Source: a bacterium
GTDB lineage: Bacteria > Eisenbacteria > RBG-16-71-46 > CAIMUX01
Length of the DNA: 64,000 nucleotides
Direction of reading: 5' to 3'
NCBI GenBank assembly: GCA_030431975.1
Contig: JAUIHP010000022.1
Location: forward strand, 54,241 to 118,240
Part shown: positions 18,094 through 27,699 of the stretch, piece after piece
Numbering within the stretch: the first letter of the stretch is position 1
How the letters are laid out: every line of letters starts with the position of its first letter
Notes under the pieces: generated by a model
The model's database searches: none
Told to the model about the DNA's origin: nothing
What the model saw: the letters and a program-made list of their open reading frames with translations, nothing else
Translations under genes and position numbers: made by a program

Positions 18094-19137
18094 ATGACGA
18101 AGACGAAGAAGGCACCCCGGCGAATCGTGGCCCTGGGCTTTCCCGGCGTTCAGATCCTTGATCTGGTCGGCCCGATTGAAGCGTTCACCGCGGCCAACCA
18201 GTGGATCGATGACGGCGACGGGTATGAAGTCGAGTTGTGCGCGGAAACCAAGGATCCGATCCGGGTTTCGTCAGGGCTGGAACTCATTCCAGAACGAAAC
18301 CTGGCGTCGGTGTCCTCCTCCAAGAAGCCGATCGATACGTTGTTGGTCCCGGGGGGACTCGGCACTCGGGGCGTGTTCGAGTCTTCGAAAGTCATCCGCT
18401 GGATTGGCCGGACGGCTGACCGGTCGCGACGTGTGGCTTCGGTCTGTACCGGCGCGTTTCTTCTGGCAAAGGCCGGCCTTCTGGGAGGCCGTCGAGCCAC
18501 CACGCACTGGGATTCCTGTGAACTCCTGGCTCGATTGTTTCCTTCGATCGAAGTCGACCCGGATCCTATCTATGTGCGGGATGGGTCAGTGTACACCTCC
18601 GCAGGTGTGACGGCCGGGATCGATCTGGCCTTGGCGTTGATCGAGGAAGATCACGGTCGGGACGTCTCTCTCCAAGTCGCTCGCAACCTCGTCATGTTTC
18701 TCAAGAGACCGGGCGGACAGTCTCAATTCAGCGCCCAACTCTCGACCCAGTTTGCGGAGGCCGACGAGTTGCGTGACCTCCAACAGTTCATTCAGGAGAA
18801 CCCCGGCAAAGATCTGCGCGTCGAAGCACTCGCTCGACGCGTTGCGATGAGCCCGCGACACTTCGCTCGCGTCTTTCGCGCCGAAGTCGGCGAGACACCG
18901 GCGCGTTATGTCGAAGCGGTGCGCGTCGAGTCAGCTCGGCGGCATCTCGAAGACTCCGACGAGCCGTTGGAGCGGGTGGCCAGAGTCTGCGGCTTCGGGT
19001 CGAGTCTGACGATGAAGCGGTCCTTCCTGCGCCAGATTCATGTCGGACCCGCGGAGTATCGCGGACGCTTTCGAAGAGGATCTGCGGTCAGCGTCGGTGA
19101 ATCTATCTACAAACGAGATCGGAGGTCGGATCGATGA
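18094..19137 (+). CDS. GlxA-type transcriptional regulator (DJ-1/PfpI domain plus AraC HTH)
   Basis: A 347-residue two-domain regulator. Residues about 10-185 form a DJ-1/PfpI class-I glutamine-amidotransferase-like domain (GFPGVQILDLVGP, then SVCTGAFLLAKAGLL with the elbow Cys, and TTHWDS). Residues about 215-325 form an AraC-type double helix-turn-helix (LARRVAMSPRHFARVFRAEV, and ERVARVCGFGSSLTMKRSF). It overlaps the next DJ-1/PfpI gene by 4 bp (ATGA), so it probably regulates that enzyme and shares its ligand. Start ATG 18094 is chosen because it directly precedes the conserved domain; 18019 and 18034 lie in frame upstream and no clear ribosome-binding site decides. Confidence 0.85.
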   Translation: MTKTKKAPRRIVALGFPGVQILDLVGPIEAFTAANQWIDDGDGYEVELCAETKDPIRVSSGLELIPERNLASVSSSKKPIDTLLVPGGLGTRGVFESSKVIRWIGRTADRSRRVASVCTGAFLLAKAGLLGGRRATTHWDSCELLARLFPSIEVDPDPIYVRDGSVYTSAGVTAGIDLALALIEEDHGRDVSLQVARNLVMFLKRPGGQSQFSAQLSTQFAEADELRDLQQFIQENPGKDLRVEALARRVAMSPRHFARVFRAEVGETPARYVEAVRVESARRHLEDSDEPLERVARVCGFGSSLTMKRSFLRQIHVGPAEYRGRFRRGSAVSVGESIYKRDRRSDR

Positions 19138-19727
19138 AGACGGTAGGAATCGTCGTGTTTCCGGATAGCGAGGAGTTGGACTGGGCCGGGCCCTACGAGG
19201 TGTTCGGAATGGCGTCGGGTGTCGGAGCCGACCTCAAGGTCGTGACGCTCGCCGAGACATTGGAGCCCGTCCGATGTGCCAAAGGACTGCGCGTCGTTGC
19301 GGACCACACGCTCGACAACGCCCCGAAGCTCGATGTTGTGCTTCTGCCCGGCGGAACTGGGACGAGAAGTCAGATCGAAAACAAGGCGCTGCTGGACTGG
19401 CTGCGCAGCGTGGCTCCGGCGAGCGAATGGGTCACGAGCGTGTGTACCGGAACTGCGATCCTGGCGGTCGCCGGGTTGGTTGAAGGGAAACGCGTGACCA
19501 CTCACTGGACCTACGTCGATGGTCTTCGGGAACTCGCTCCGAAAAGCGAGGTCGTGGATGACATGCGCTATGTGAGGGACGGGAAGGTCGTGACGGCGGC
19601 CGGCGTCTCGGCAGGAATCGACATGTCGCTCTGGTTGGTGGGGCAGATGTTCTCGCCGGAGGTCGCACGCTCGACGCAGAAGATGATGGAATACGATCCT
19701 GCGCCGCCGTATCAGGCGGCCGTTTGA
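19134..19727 (+). CDS. DJ-1/PfpI family protein, isonitrile hydratase-like
   Basis: A 197-residue cytosolic protein of the DJ-1/PfpI superfamily. It has FPDSEELDWAGPYEVF near the N-terminus (the Asp/Gly-Pro segment of isonitrile hydratases), the nucleophile elbow SVCTGTAILAVAGL with Cys near residue 103, and TTHWTYVDGL. Isonitrile hydratases convert isonitriles to N-formamides; other members are glyoxalases or chaperones, so the reaction is only a suggestion. It is translationally coupled (ATGA) to the GlxA-like regulator upstream, whose N-terminal domain is a distant paralogue. Confidence 0.8.
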   Translation: MKTVGIVVFPDSEELDWAGPYEVFGMASGVGADLKVVTLAETLEPVRCAKGLRVVADHTLDNAPKLDVVLLPGGTGTRSQIENKALLDWLRSVAPASEWVTSVCTGTAILAVAGLVEGKRVTTHWTYVDGLRELAPKSEVVDDMRYVRDGKVVTAAGVSAGIDMSLWLVGQMFSPEVARSTQKMMEYDPAPPYQAAV

Positions 19728-19754
19728 TTAGAACGCACCGCGAGCCGGCAAGCC

Positions 19755-19795
19755 GACGCATGATCCATAGAAGTGGCTTCTATAGATCATGCGTC
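19755..19795. terminator. 18-bp near-perfect hairpin between convergent genes
   Basis: GACGCATGATC at 19755-19765 pairs with GATCATGCGTC at 19785-19795, and inside it ATAGAAG pairs with CTTCTAT across a 3-nt loop, with one C/A mismatch between the two stems. It lies between the convergent genes ending at 19727 and 19818, so it probably terminates both. The 12-bp element AGATCATGCGTC is directly repeated at 19784-19795 and 19796-19807. Confidence 0.65.
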
Positions 19796-19817
19796 AGATC
19801 ATGCGTCAGGCCCGGGA

Positions 19818-22800
19818 CTATCGGAACTGGGCCTTGATCTCTCCCCAGGACCGCTCGATCGTCGGAACGATGTCGCAAGGGTTGGGATCACAGGCCGTAT
19901 CATCCCCCTGATACGCCCCGCCGGCGCCCTCACAATCCTCGAGTGGCAGGACCTCGCAGTCTCCTTCGGTGAAGCAGCATGCCCCGACGACCGGCTGTGA
20001 ACATGGATTCGGATCGCACTGCGTTCCATCTCCCTGGAAGTCGCCGGTGCAGTCGGTGGAGAGAACCACCACACAGGATCCGTCGGGTAGACAACAGGCT
20101 CCCGGCGAGCTTGCGCCGGGGCATGGGCGGAACCCATCCGTCTTGAACCCAAGTGAGCCCAAGCCGGCAATCGGATCGAGGTTTGCGGGTACGTCGTCGT
20201 CAGCGAAGTTGGCGCCCTGTGTGGGATGTGGGATCAGGTCAAACGACGCGGCCTGCCCGCTGTCGACGTAGCCGGCAAACCAATAGACGGTGGTTAGCGA
20301 CGCTTCCTGGGCCGTCGACCAGGTGACGGCGGTCCCTGTGCCGGAGTCCGGCCAGTTCGATTGAGGTAGTTCGAAATCGCCGCAGGGCCCGCCGTCCAGG
20401 ACGATCAGACATTGGGGATAGGCGACACCAAAAGTCACTCCCGCCAGACGCGGGGCGGAGCCGTTGTGGAAGGCAGCCAGAACTTGGAAGACGACAGGCC
20501 CTTCCTCGTCGACGCGCGTGATCGCGTCCTCGCACGTGCCCAACGACGATTCGCAGAACTGCCCGTCGGACGTGTAAGCGAGCTCCGAATCGTGGTGGAG
20601 AATCAGCGTGCCGCCGGCGTGTGGTCCGCGCGCGAGGCCTGGCTCCGGTGAACGCTGAATGCCGGTTCGCATCGTGAGAGGCGCGTTACACGGAATCGGA
20701 CAGTCAGTGTCGGCGCATGCCGTTCCAGCCCCTTGGAAGGTTCCGCCGGCGTCGTCGCAGGCAAAGTCGAACATCTCCATGCAGCTTTGGTCCGGAAGAC
20801 AGCAGGCGCCGAAGTCCGGTTGCGGACATGGGTTCGGATCACACTCGACACCGTCACCGAAGTACGAGCCGAGAACGTCTTCGCACTCGAATGCGTTCAG
20901 GAACTGGCAGCTTCCGTCGGCGAAGCAGCACGCGCCATCCGGGGGTTGTGGACACGGGTTGGCGTCACACGCAATATCGTCACCCAGGTAGTCCCCACCC
21001 AGGTCCTCGCAAGCGAAGAAGGAGACGAAACTGCAACTGCCGTCCGCGAAACAGCACGCGCCGCTCGGAGGTTGAGGACAGGGGTTCGGTGTGCACTCTG
21101 TGTCCTCTCCCAGGAACTCGTCATCGCATGTGTCGAATCGCCGGATCTCGCATGTACCGTCCGGGAAGCAGCATGCGCCCGCTCCGTCGACCAGGACAGT
21201 AGCGCCGATTCCAAGAGCCTGCGTCGGGCCCCAGGCGATCGAGACATTGTTCCAGCCGGTCGGGAACCCGAGTCCCGGCGCAACGTACGTGTAGGGCTTT
21301 CCACCCGGACCGTCGGTATCCGCGCCGACAAACCACGCTGCGACCGTTTCCGGCCATTGGCCCCAGTACCCCACCCACCAGGCGGACCCGGTAGGAGACG
21401 CATTGATCGCGATCTCGTGACGACTGAGCGACGGCCAAAAAGCGATGGGGCCGGGGTCGACGTCGACGGCAACCTGGATGACCGCCCCCGGAATCCCGCC
21501 GATGTCCTGCCATACGTAGGCATCGAGGAGTTGGCCGTTCTGGTTTCCAACCTGCGACAAGTCCAGTGTGATTCCGCAAATCGTCGCGCCGCCCACTTCA
21601 TACCGTTCCGCGAGCGATCCGAAGCAGGTCGGCAACTGGCCCCCGTACTGCCACGCGTACCCGTTCTCGTAGGTTGCGTCGGCGTTGAAAACCAGTTCTC
21701 CACATCCACGCTGGGCCGTGTCGACAACCCGACCGCGGCCATGGCCAAGCCCGACCGGTTCGCCGGGCGGGATCTCGGAAAGGTCCCCGACGAATCCGGC
21801 TTCGGCCAGCGTCACGGGCGTACCGTCGCAATCCAGAGTCAGGCAGGCGTTCGCGTCACACGGAATGCCTTCTCCCAGGAAGATGCCTCCATCGTCCAGA
21901 CATGCACCCAAGACCTCCTGTACGCACGCATCTCCGAAGCAGCAGGCTCCGGTCATGTCACAAGGATTGGGATCACAGGAGGTCACGTCGCTGACAAAAA
22001 CCCCTCCCTGGGTCACGCAGTCTTCGATCAAGAGGACGAGACAGCTCGTGTCCTCGAAACAACACGCACGAACCGGCTGCGGACAAGGATTGGGATCGCA
22101 AGGGATGTCGTCGCCCAGGTACGTGTCACCCAGATCGTTGCAAACGGTCACTGTCGTGAAGATGCAGGTACCTTCCAAGGCGTTGCAGCAGGCTCCCTCG
22201 GGCGGTTGAGGACACGGGTTCGGAACGCAGGAAACATCGTCGCCGAGATACTGGTCGCCAAGATCGATGCACTCCCGCTCGGTCCGGATCGTGCACGCTC
22301 CGTCGACGGCTCGGCAGCACGCTCCTTCCGGAGGTTGCGGGCAGTCGTTGGGGTTGCAGTTCGTGCCGCCGCCTTGATACTCGCCCTCGCACTGCGGCTC
22401 CTCCCGAATAACGCAGGAACCGTCGGGGAGGCAGCACGCTCCGAACATCGTCCCGATCTCTACGTTGGAGACTCCGATCGCGAGGGCCTGGGTCGGTCCC
22501 CATGCTGCGGAAACATTTCCCCATCCGGTGGGAAAGCCGATTCCCGGCGCGTAGTTGGTGTACGGGCATCCGCCGAAACCGTCTGTATCGGCGCCGATGA
22601 ACCATCCGGCGACACTTCCCGGCCAGTTGGCCCAGTATCCGGCCCAGAGATTCCCTGTCGTCTCGCAGGTGACGCCCAGGTCAATGAGGTGGCGGCTCAG
22701 TGAGGGCCAGAAGGCGACGGGTCCAGGATCAACACCGACGACCACGCAGGCCACCGCCCCCGGAGATCCGGCCGCGTCGTCCCAAATGTAGGCGTCCAGC

Positions 22801-23132
22801 GTCTGGCCGTTCTGGTTTCCAACCTGTGAGAGGTCGAGGAGCACGCCACAAACGGAAAGTGGTCCGTTGTAGCAATCCGCAAAGGCGCCGTACTCGGGAG
22901 CGACGATTCCGCCGTACTGCCATGCGTATCCGTTTTCGTAGGAGCCGTCCGCGTTGAAGAGATCGAACGGACAGTTCCCACGTTCGCCCGGAACGAGGAT
23001 CCCCTGCCCGGCTCCCGTGGCTGCTGTCGCCGCCTTGTCGGCGAAGGAGGCCGAAGGCGTCAGAAGGAGAAGAGAGACGCAGGCCAGAGCGGCTACTACG
23101 GTCGCAGAGTTCGAGAGTATTCGACGAGACAT
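19818..23132 (-). CDS. Large secreted protein with eleven Cys-rich GACC modules
   Basis: A secreted protein of about 1104 residues. A signal peptide (VVAALACVSLLLL) is followed by two copies of a roughly 160-residue domain (beginning YENGYAWQYGG, with DLSQVGNQNGQ, GPVAFWPSLSRH and TGWGNVSAAWGPTQAL) and eleven modules of about 40 residues with the pattern GACC-x-x-DGSC, C, GDD-x-x-C, NPC. Modules run 5 after domain one, 4 after domain two, then a roughly 110-residue spacer and 2 more. Each has about six Cys, suggesting disulfides and an extracellular place. It starts at ATG 23132 after a G-rich ribosome-binding site; upstream codons look non-coding. Function unknown. Confidence 0.8.
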   Translation of the reverse strand: MSRRILSNSATVVAALACVSLLLLTPSASFADKAATAATGAGQGILVPGERGNCPFDLFNADGSYENGYAWQYGGIVAPEYGAFADCYNGPLSVCGVLLDLSQVGNQNGQTLDAYIWDDAAGSPGAVACVVVGVDPGPVAFWPSLSRHLIDLGVTCETTGNLWAGYWANWPGSVAGWFIGADTDGFGGCPYTNYAPGIGFPTGWGNVSAAWGPTQALAIGVSNVEIGTMFGACCLPDGSCVIREEPQCEGEYQGGGTNCNPNDCPQPPEGACCRAVDGACTIRTERECIDLGDQYLGDDVSCVPNPCPQPPEGACCNALEGTCIFTTVTVCNDLGDTYLGDDIPCDPNPCPQPVRACCFEDTSCLVLLIEDCVTQGGVFVSDVTSCDPNPCDMTGACCFGDACVQEVLGACLDDGGIFLGEGIPCDANACLTLDCDGTPVTLAEAGFVGDLSEIPPGEPVGLGHGRGRVVDTAQRGCGELVFNADATYENGYAWQYGGQLPTCFGSLAERYEVGGATICGITLDLSQVGNQNGQLLDAYVWQDIGGIPGAVIQVAVDVDPGPIAFWPSLSRHEIAINASPTGSAWWVGYWGQWPETVAAWFVGADTDGPGGKPYTYVAPGLGFPTGWNNVSIAWGPTQALGIGATVLVDGAGACCFPDGTCEIRRFDTCDDEFLGEDTECTPNPCPQPPSGACCFADGSCSFVSFFACEDLGGDYLGDDIACDANPCPQPPDGACCFADGSCQFLNAFECEDVLGSYFGDGVECDPNPCPQPDFGACCLPDQSCMEMFDFACDDAGGTFQGAGTACADTDCPIPCNAPLTMRTGIQRSPEPGLARGPHAGGTLILHHDSELAYTSDGQFCESSLGTCEDAITRVDEEGPVVFQVLAAFHNGSAPRLAGVTFGVAYPQCLIVLDGGPCGDFELPQSNWPDSGTGTAVTWSTAQEASLTTVYWFAGYVDSGQAASFDLIPHPTQGANFADDDVPANLDPIAGLGSLGFKTDGFRPCPGASSPGACCLPDGSCVVVLSTDCTGDFQGDGTQCDPNPCSQPVVGACCFTEGDCEVLPLEDCEGAGGAYQGDDTACDPNPCDIVPTIERSWGEIKAQFR

Positions 23133-23275
23133 AGATCCCCCCGGTCGAGTCTGGTGTGAAAGAGATCGACAACTGAGAGAGGGGCTGCCGGTATGGAACG
23201 CCGAATACGGCGTTCGCACGAACCGCAGAAAGTATACGGGGCCGTGTTGGTTCCGGTCCAGCGTCTTCGACGAAT

Positions 23276-23306
23276 CAGGCCGCCGGGCTCTCTGCCCAGC
23301 GGCCTG
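23276..23306. terminator. Hairpin after the DUF5916 gene
   Basis: CAGGCCGC at 23276-23283 pairs with GCGGCCTG at 23299-23306, and GGGC with GCCC inside across loop TCTCT, with one C/A mismatch. It lies 82-112 bp beyond the stop of the minus-strand DUF5916 gene (23388) and upstream of the next minus-strand gene. There is no U tract. Confidence 0.5.
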
Positions 23307-23387
23307 ATCGTGCTGCACCCACACTGGAGGACTTGGCTGGGTGCGACATCTCGGTCCCGCGCCAGCGGGACCTGGATTTGGATCCGG

Positions 23388-26078
23388 CTAGATCGGCAAC
23401 CAGTAGGTCATCTTGACCAGGAACGTGTTCTCGGGCTCGCGGCCAAAGATCGGGTCCGTACCCAGGTCGTTGTCGAAGTCGGCGTTTCCGAAACTCCGCT
23501 CCTGATACTGATTCCGGCTCTGCGTCCAAACGAGGTAGATGGTGCTCCCCGGTCGGTACTCCCAGCGTCCGACCAGATTCAGGTTCATCGACGCGAAGGA
23601 GAAGTCGTAGTCGGTGACGCGGAAGCCCTCGGCGGAGTAGTGACTCAGGTCATAGCTGTCCGGCCGAACGAGCTGACGCGGATCGGTGTAGTCACCCGTC
23701 GTGATGAAGGGCTGTGCGTAGAGTTCGAGCGACAGATTGCGGTTGAAGAGGACGTTCGTCCGCAGAGTGACGTCCAGCGTACGTTGCTGAATCTTTCCAA
23801 AGACGTAGCTGACGCCGCCGATTCCGCCGGTCTGGTTCTCGAAGTTGTCCAGATGCTGAGTGTCGTCCAGGCGATAACGGAAGCCGAGATCCAATTCGTG
23901 ATTGATCGACGAGGACTGTGTCCAGTTCACGCCAACGGAGTTGCCGAGCGAATAGTTGTCGGCCACATCCGCGTAATAGCTGCCGCTGTATCCGGCCGAG
24001 AAGGACTTGCGAGAGTCCGAGTTGACTCCCCACCAGGCGCCGTAGGTCGTCGGTTCATCCATGAGCGGGCCGCCGCCGGGGATGTTCGCCCGATCGCCGT
24101 CGGCCAGGGTGACGGTGGAGCGGGTCTCGAAACGCTGCGTTCCTTCCGGGATGAACTCGACGCCCCAGTTGAAACTCCAGTAGTTCGTGAACTGCATCCA
24201 GCCATTCACGTTTCCGTTGGAGAAGTTGCGATGGCCTCGGCCGTAGGACCAGATCTGCTTGGACGGATCGTGCAGGTCATAGCCGGTGCGTCCGGCGTAG
24301 AGCCAGCTCTTGTAGATGTTGAAATACACGTTGCCGCGGTTCCAGGTGTCGCTCTTGCCGTCGGGGTTGTAGTTGTATCCGAACCATCCACCGGTGTTCA
24401 TTTCGTCGGGGGAGCCGAGGAATCCGGCGTCGTTCGGATCCAGCTCGTCACTTTCCCAACGCGTCCAGGCGCCGCCGCTCCAGGTGCCGCCTCGCTGGAA
24501 ACCGAAGTCACCGCCGGTGCCGTACTTCTTGCCCGGAGTGACGCGGGTGTCGCCATCCATGAACTCTTCGGGATCGACGATGGTGCCGACGAAGGCTCCG
24601 GAGAACGTGTACTTGCGGTCTGCCGTACGGTAGCGAACGTCGAGACCCGTGCTGTAGCCCTCGCGTGAAGCCCGATCGCCATACTCTTCCCGGTCTGCTT
24701 CGTTGACGACCGCGGTTTGCATCGCGTTGACGGAGACGCGACCGTCCAGCCACTCCTTGCCGACTCGGGTCACGGCGTAGTGCGAGCGCCGTTCTCCGCT
24801 CTTCAGGAAGTTGTGAGTTTGTCCCGGTTCGGTAACGTCGGTCGTGGCGTAGAGGCCCGCCACCGAAACATCGCCCGCCGTCTTTCCAGTCAGCTTGGCG
24901 GCGGCACGGATTCGGGACGTTGCGCCGCCTGTTCCGATTCGGCGGGAGTAGAAGAGGGTGAAGTCCGGCATGTCGAAGAACCGGGCGCCTTCGATGAAGA
25001 AGGGACGTTTTTCGCTGAAGAAGGTCTCGAACGGGGACAGGTTGAGCACGGCGGGATCCGCCTCGACCTGGCCGAAGTCCGGCTGGAACGTCGCGTTGAG
25101 GCTGAGGTCGGATGTGATGCCGTACTTCAGGTCGACGCCGAAGTTCTGGAAGTCATCGTGCTCCTCGTCGCCGGTCATCGAAGGATCCGTCGTGCGTGCG
25201 ACGGCGTACGGATAAATTTCGAGCTGACGGGGCGCCGGCACGTTTTCGATGCCGTGGAGCTCACCGAAGTGGCTGGTGAATCCGGAAGTGTCCCGGTCCC
25301 ACGTCACCCACGCCGTGTCTTCGCCGCGGCCGTGCATGTAGCGGTAGACCTGCAGTCCCCAGCGGTCGCTCGACTCGCGGTACCGGATGGAAGAAAAGGG
25401 GATGCGCAGCTCTGCGTACCAGCCGCTCTCGTCCTCGTAGGTTTCGGCCTGCCAGACGGCGTCCCAATCCGAATCGCGACTGCCGTCGTTGTACATGTAG
25501 GCGTCTTCCTGCACGCCCAGCGGGTTGACCCGGAAGTTGTAGCCGGTCGTTCGGTCGTAGTACGGATCTATATAGATGGAGACGATGTCCGAGCCGGCGT
25601 TTGAGTCGCGGCGGGAGAGGGTCTTGGTGATGTTCTTCGGGTCTCTTTCGTGACAGGCGACGCCGAAGTAGATGGCGTCCTCATCGTAAGCGACCTTGAA
25701 GACCGTTTCTTCGCTCGGATCTTCTCCGCGGTTCGGGTCCCACATGGTGAAACCGGAAGCGGGAGCAGCGTTGGTCCAGGCGGCATCGTCGAGACGCCCG
25801 TCGAGGACGATGGGCCCCTCTCCGTTGACACGGTGGATCTTCACGGCCGGGCGCTCCGACGACTTTCCGTACGACCCGATCTTCATGGCCTGATCGTTGA
25901 CCCGCTCGCAACGGAACGTTTCGAATGCGTAAACGTTTGTGGAAACAAGTAGTGCGGTGGCGGCGATGAGGGCGGCCTTTCCGCAGTTCCAAACTCGAAA
26001 GTGAGGCGCCATGTGGCGGGCCGTAAGTGGCGTTTTCTGGACGAGGTCCGTGTAGTTTGCAGTCTCGGTCACTGTCAT
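23388..26078 (-). CDS. DUF5916 outer-membrane protein with CBM9-like domain
   Basis: About 896 residues. A signal segment (KAALIAATALLVSTNVYA) precedes a family-9 carbohydrate-binding-like domain at about 60-260 (VLDGRLDDAAWTNAAP, and YDEDAIYFGVACHERDP), then the DUF5916 barrel (LNLSPFETFFSEKRPFFIEG is the family hallmark) through to the C-terminal FLVKMTYWLPI. This family is common in Bacteroidota, Gemmatimonadota and allied phyla and is presumed to bind or import glycans or peptides. I chose ATG 26078 because of a GGGGGA motif upstream; ATG 26012 would give a more normal signal peptide. Confidence 0.85.
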   Translation of the reverse strand: MTVTETANYTDLVQKTPLTARHMAPHFRVWNCGKAALIAATALLVSTNVYAFETFRCERVNDQAMKIGSYGKSSERPAVKIHRVNGEGPIVLDGRLDDAAWTNAAPASGFTMWDPNRGEDPSEETVFKVAYDEDAIYFGVACHERDPKNITKTLSRRDSNAGSDIVSIYIDPYYDRTTGYNFRVNPLGVQEDAYMYNDGSRDSDWDAVWQAETYEDESGWYAELRIPFSSIRYRESSDRWGLQVYRYMHGRGEDTAWVTWDRDTSGFTSHFGELHGIENVPAPRQLEIYPYAVARTTDPSMTGDEEHDDFQNFGVDLKYGITSDLSLNATFQPDFGQVEADPAVLNLSPFETFFSEKRPFFIEGARFFDMPDFTLFYSRRIGTGGATSRIRAAAKLTGKTAGDVSVAGLYATTDVTEPGQTHNFLKSGERRSHYAVTRVGKEWLDGRVSVNAMQTAVVNEADREEYGDRASREGYSTGLDVRYRTADRKYTFSGAFVGTIVDPEEFMDGDTRVTPGKKYGTGGDFGFQRGGTWSGGAWTRWESDELDPNDAGFLGSPDEMNTGGWFGYNYNPDGKSDTWNRGNVYFNIYKSWLYAGRTGYDLHDPSKQIWSYGRGHRNFSNGNVNGWMQFTNYWSFNWGVEFIPEGTQRFETRSTVTLADGDRANIPGGGPLMDEPTTYGAWWGVNSDSRKSFSAGYSGSYYADVADNYSLGNSVGVNWTQSSSINHELDLGFRYRLDDTQHLDNFENQTGGIGGVSYVFGKIQQRTLDVTLRTNVLFNRNLSLELYAQPFITTGDYTDPRQLVRPDSYDLSHYSAEGFRVTDYDFSFASMNLNLVGRWEYRPGSTIYLVWTQSRNQYQERSFGNADFDNDLGTDPIFGREPENTFLVKMTYWLPI

Positions 26079-26381
26079 GAGATCCCCCAGTGGCATCAGC
26101 CGAACTTCCTACCCAACAGGTAGGACGAGAACTCGCCTCGACTGTTCACGGAAATGTGTCAGAACGATGGCGACGCTCGAATCGACGGGCAGGACACCGC
26201 CTTTGGGTGCGAACGAACAAACGCTGATGCCGCCGGTGACCTCGGCCCGGGAAGTACACTCGGCCGAGCCCGGACGGTCGATTCGCAGGCTGTGGGACGC
26301 CAACGATCCACGCCCGTGATTGGACCCTACGGCCCGCCCCCGCGGGACTCCGCACCGTGGTTGGAAACGTCTGTTACACGG
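26079..26381. other. Intergenic region upstream of the DUF5916 gene
   Basis: About 300 bp between two minus-strand genes. I see only the G-rich ribosome-binding site next to 26078; no credible gene, repeat or strong hairpin stands out. Confidence 0.4.
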
Positions 26382-27584
26382 TTACCGTTCGAACCAGCGC
26401 TTCATCCGTTGCCACCAATTCAGTCGGACGGCGGACTCCGCGGCGAGCCCCCGCCCGCGGGTCACGACCACTCCGTCCGCCAGCACTTCGATGTGAGCGA
26501 TCGGAGTCCCTGCGGCAATAGGTGGTTTTAGCCCGGAGTAGGGTTGCAGGATCAGCTTCAAGTCGTCTGCCGCGTCGCGGCTGCGGACGACGGGGAGGTC
26601 CTCGTCCGCGACGGCTGTGAGCGCCGCCGGGTCGGATCCACGCAGCGGAATCGGAGAGCCGACCACCTCGCCCCGGCGGACCGGAGTGTCGACTCGGAAT
26701 CGAAGAAAGGCTTCGGTTAGCGCCCACTTCGTTTCGTTGAACCGGTCGATGCTCGAGCGGGAGCCCAGCAGTACGCATCCCACCCGCATCCCGTCCCGTT
26801 CAGCGGTGGACGCGAGGCAGAACCCGGCCTTGCCTGTGTACCCGGTCTTCAGTCCGTCCAGACCGGGAAACTGACCGAGCAGCTTGTTCGTCGACGAGAT
26901 CGTCTGTCCGCCCCGAATCTGCATACTTCGAACGGACGTCCACCGCAGCGTTTCGTCATGTTCAAGCAGCGCGCGAACCAGCCGGGACTGATCGTGGGCC
27001 GTCGTCATCGAACCCGGCCCCCAGCCGTCCAGCCCGTGAGCGTTTCGGTAGTAGGTGTCGACCATCCCCAGCTGCTTGGCTCTCTGGTTCATGCGGTGGG
27101 AGAAGATCACCTCGCTGCCCGCCAGATGTTCGGCGATGGCGATGGCCGCGTCGTTGCCGGAGGAAATGATGAGTGCCTTCGCCGCGTCTTCGACGGACAA
27201 CTGTTCCTTGTTGTTCAGCCCGACTCCGCTGCCTCCGATCTTGCTCGACTGCCAGGGAACGGTGATGACGTCGTCGAGAGAGACCTCTCCCTTGTCGAGT
27301 GCCTCGAGAAGAAGTAGGAGCGTCATCATCTTGACGACACTGGCGGGCGCCCGCTTCTCGTCCGCGTTGTCCTCAAAGAGGACGGCGCCGGTCGAGGCCT
27401 CGAAGACGTACAGCGACCCGTAGGCACGGTTGGAGCGGTACGGGTTGTCGGGATGGGAGGGGAGCGGAGTCGGCGAGTCGGCCGCAGCGACGACGGACAG
27501 AGTCGTCGCCAGGGCAATGGCCGAGACCAGGGAGAACACTGCGTTGAAGAATCCTGTAGCTGGTGAGTCGGCGACGTTCCGCAT
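26382..27584 (-). CDS. D-alanyl-D-alanine carboxypeptidase (PBP5/DacA-type)
   Basis: Periplasmic penicillin-binding protein of 400 residues that trims the terminal D-Ala from peptidoglycan pentapeptides. It has a signal peptide (residues about 12-36), the catalytic S-x-x-K as SVVK at 82-85, SGN at 142-144, and KTG at 246-248, with a C-terminal PBP5-type beta domain after about residue 290. The tail WWQRMKRWF at the end looks like the amphipathic membrane anchor of this family. Length and motif spacing are normal. It stands alone, divergent from the FAD oxidoreductase gene 115 bp away. Confidence 0.93.
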   Translation of the reverse strand: MRNVADSPATGFFNAVFSLVSAIALATTLSVVAAADSPTPLPSHPDNPYRSNRAYGSLYVFEASTGAVLFEDNADEKRAPASVVKMMTLLLLLEALDKGEVSLDDVITVPWQSSKIGGSGVGLNNKEQLSVEDAAKALIISSGNDAAIAIAEHLAGSEVIFSHRMNQRAKQLGMVDTYYRNAHGLDGWGPGSMTTAHDQSRLVRALLEHDETLRWTSVRSMQIRGGQTISSTNKLLGQFPGLDGLKTGYTGKAGFCLASTAERDGMRVGCVLLGSRSSIDRFNETKWALTEAFLRFRVDTPVRRGEVVGSPIPLRGSDPAALTAVADEDLPVVRSRDAADDLKLILQPYSGLKPPIAAGTPIAHIEVLADGVVVTRGRGLAAESAVRLNWWQRMKRWFER

Positions 27585-27699
27585 CGTAGCTGCAGAATAG
27601 CGGATCCGGGGCGAGCCTTGTATGTCTCGTCTGCCCGTGGGTTGCGTTATCCTACGCGGTCAGCGTGACGTCCGCTTGAAACGGCATGAGGAGACGAAG

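Noticed and set aside
20733..22703. 656-codon + strand frame across the Cys-rich protein
   Set aside because: Antisense shadow of a repetitive, GC-rich gene; no family pattern, and the minus strand frame has signal peptide and modules.
23193..24668. 491-codon + strand frame opposite the DUF5916 gene
   Set aside because: Antisense shadow; Val/Glu-rich with no recognisable domain.
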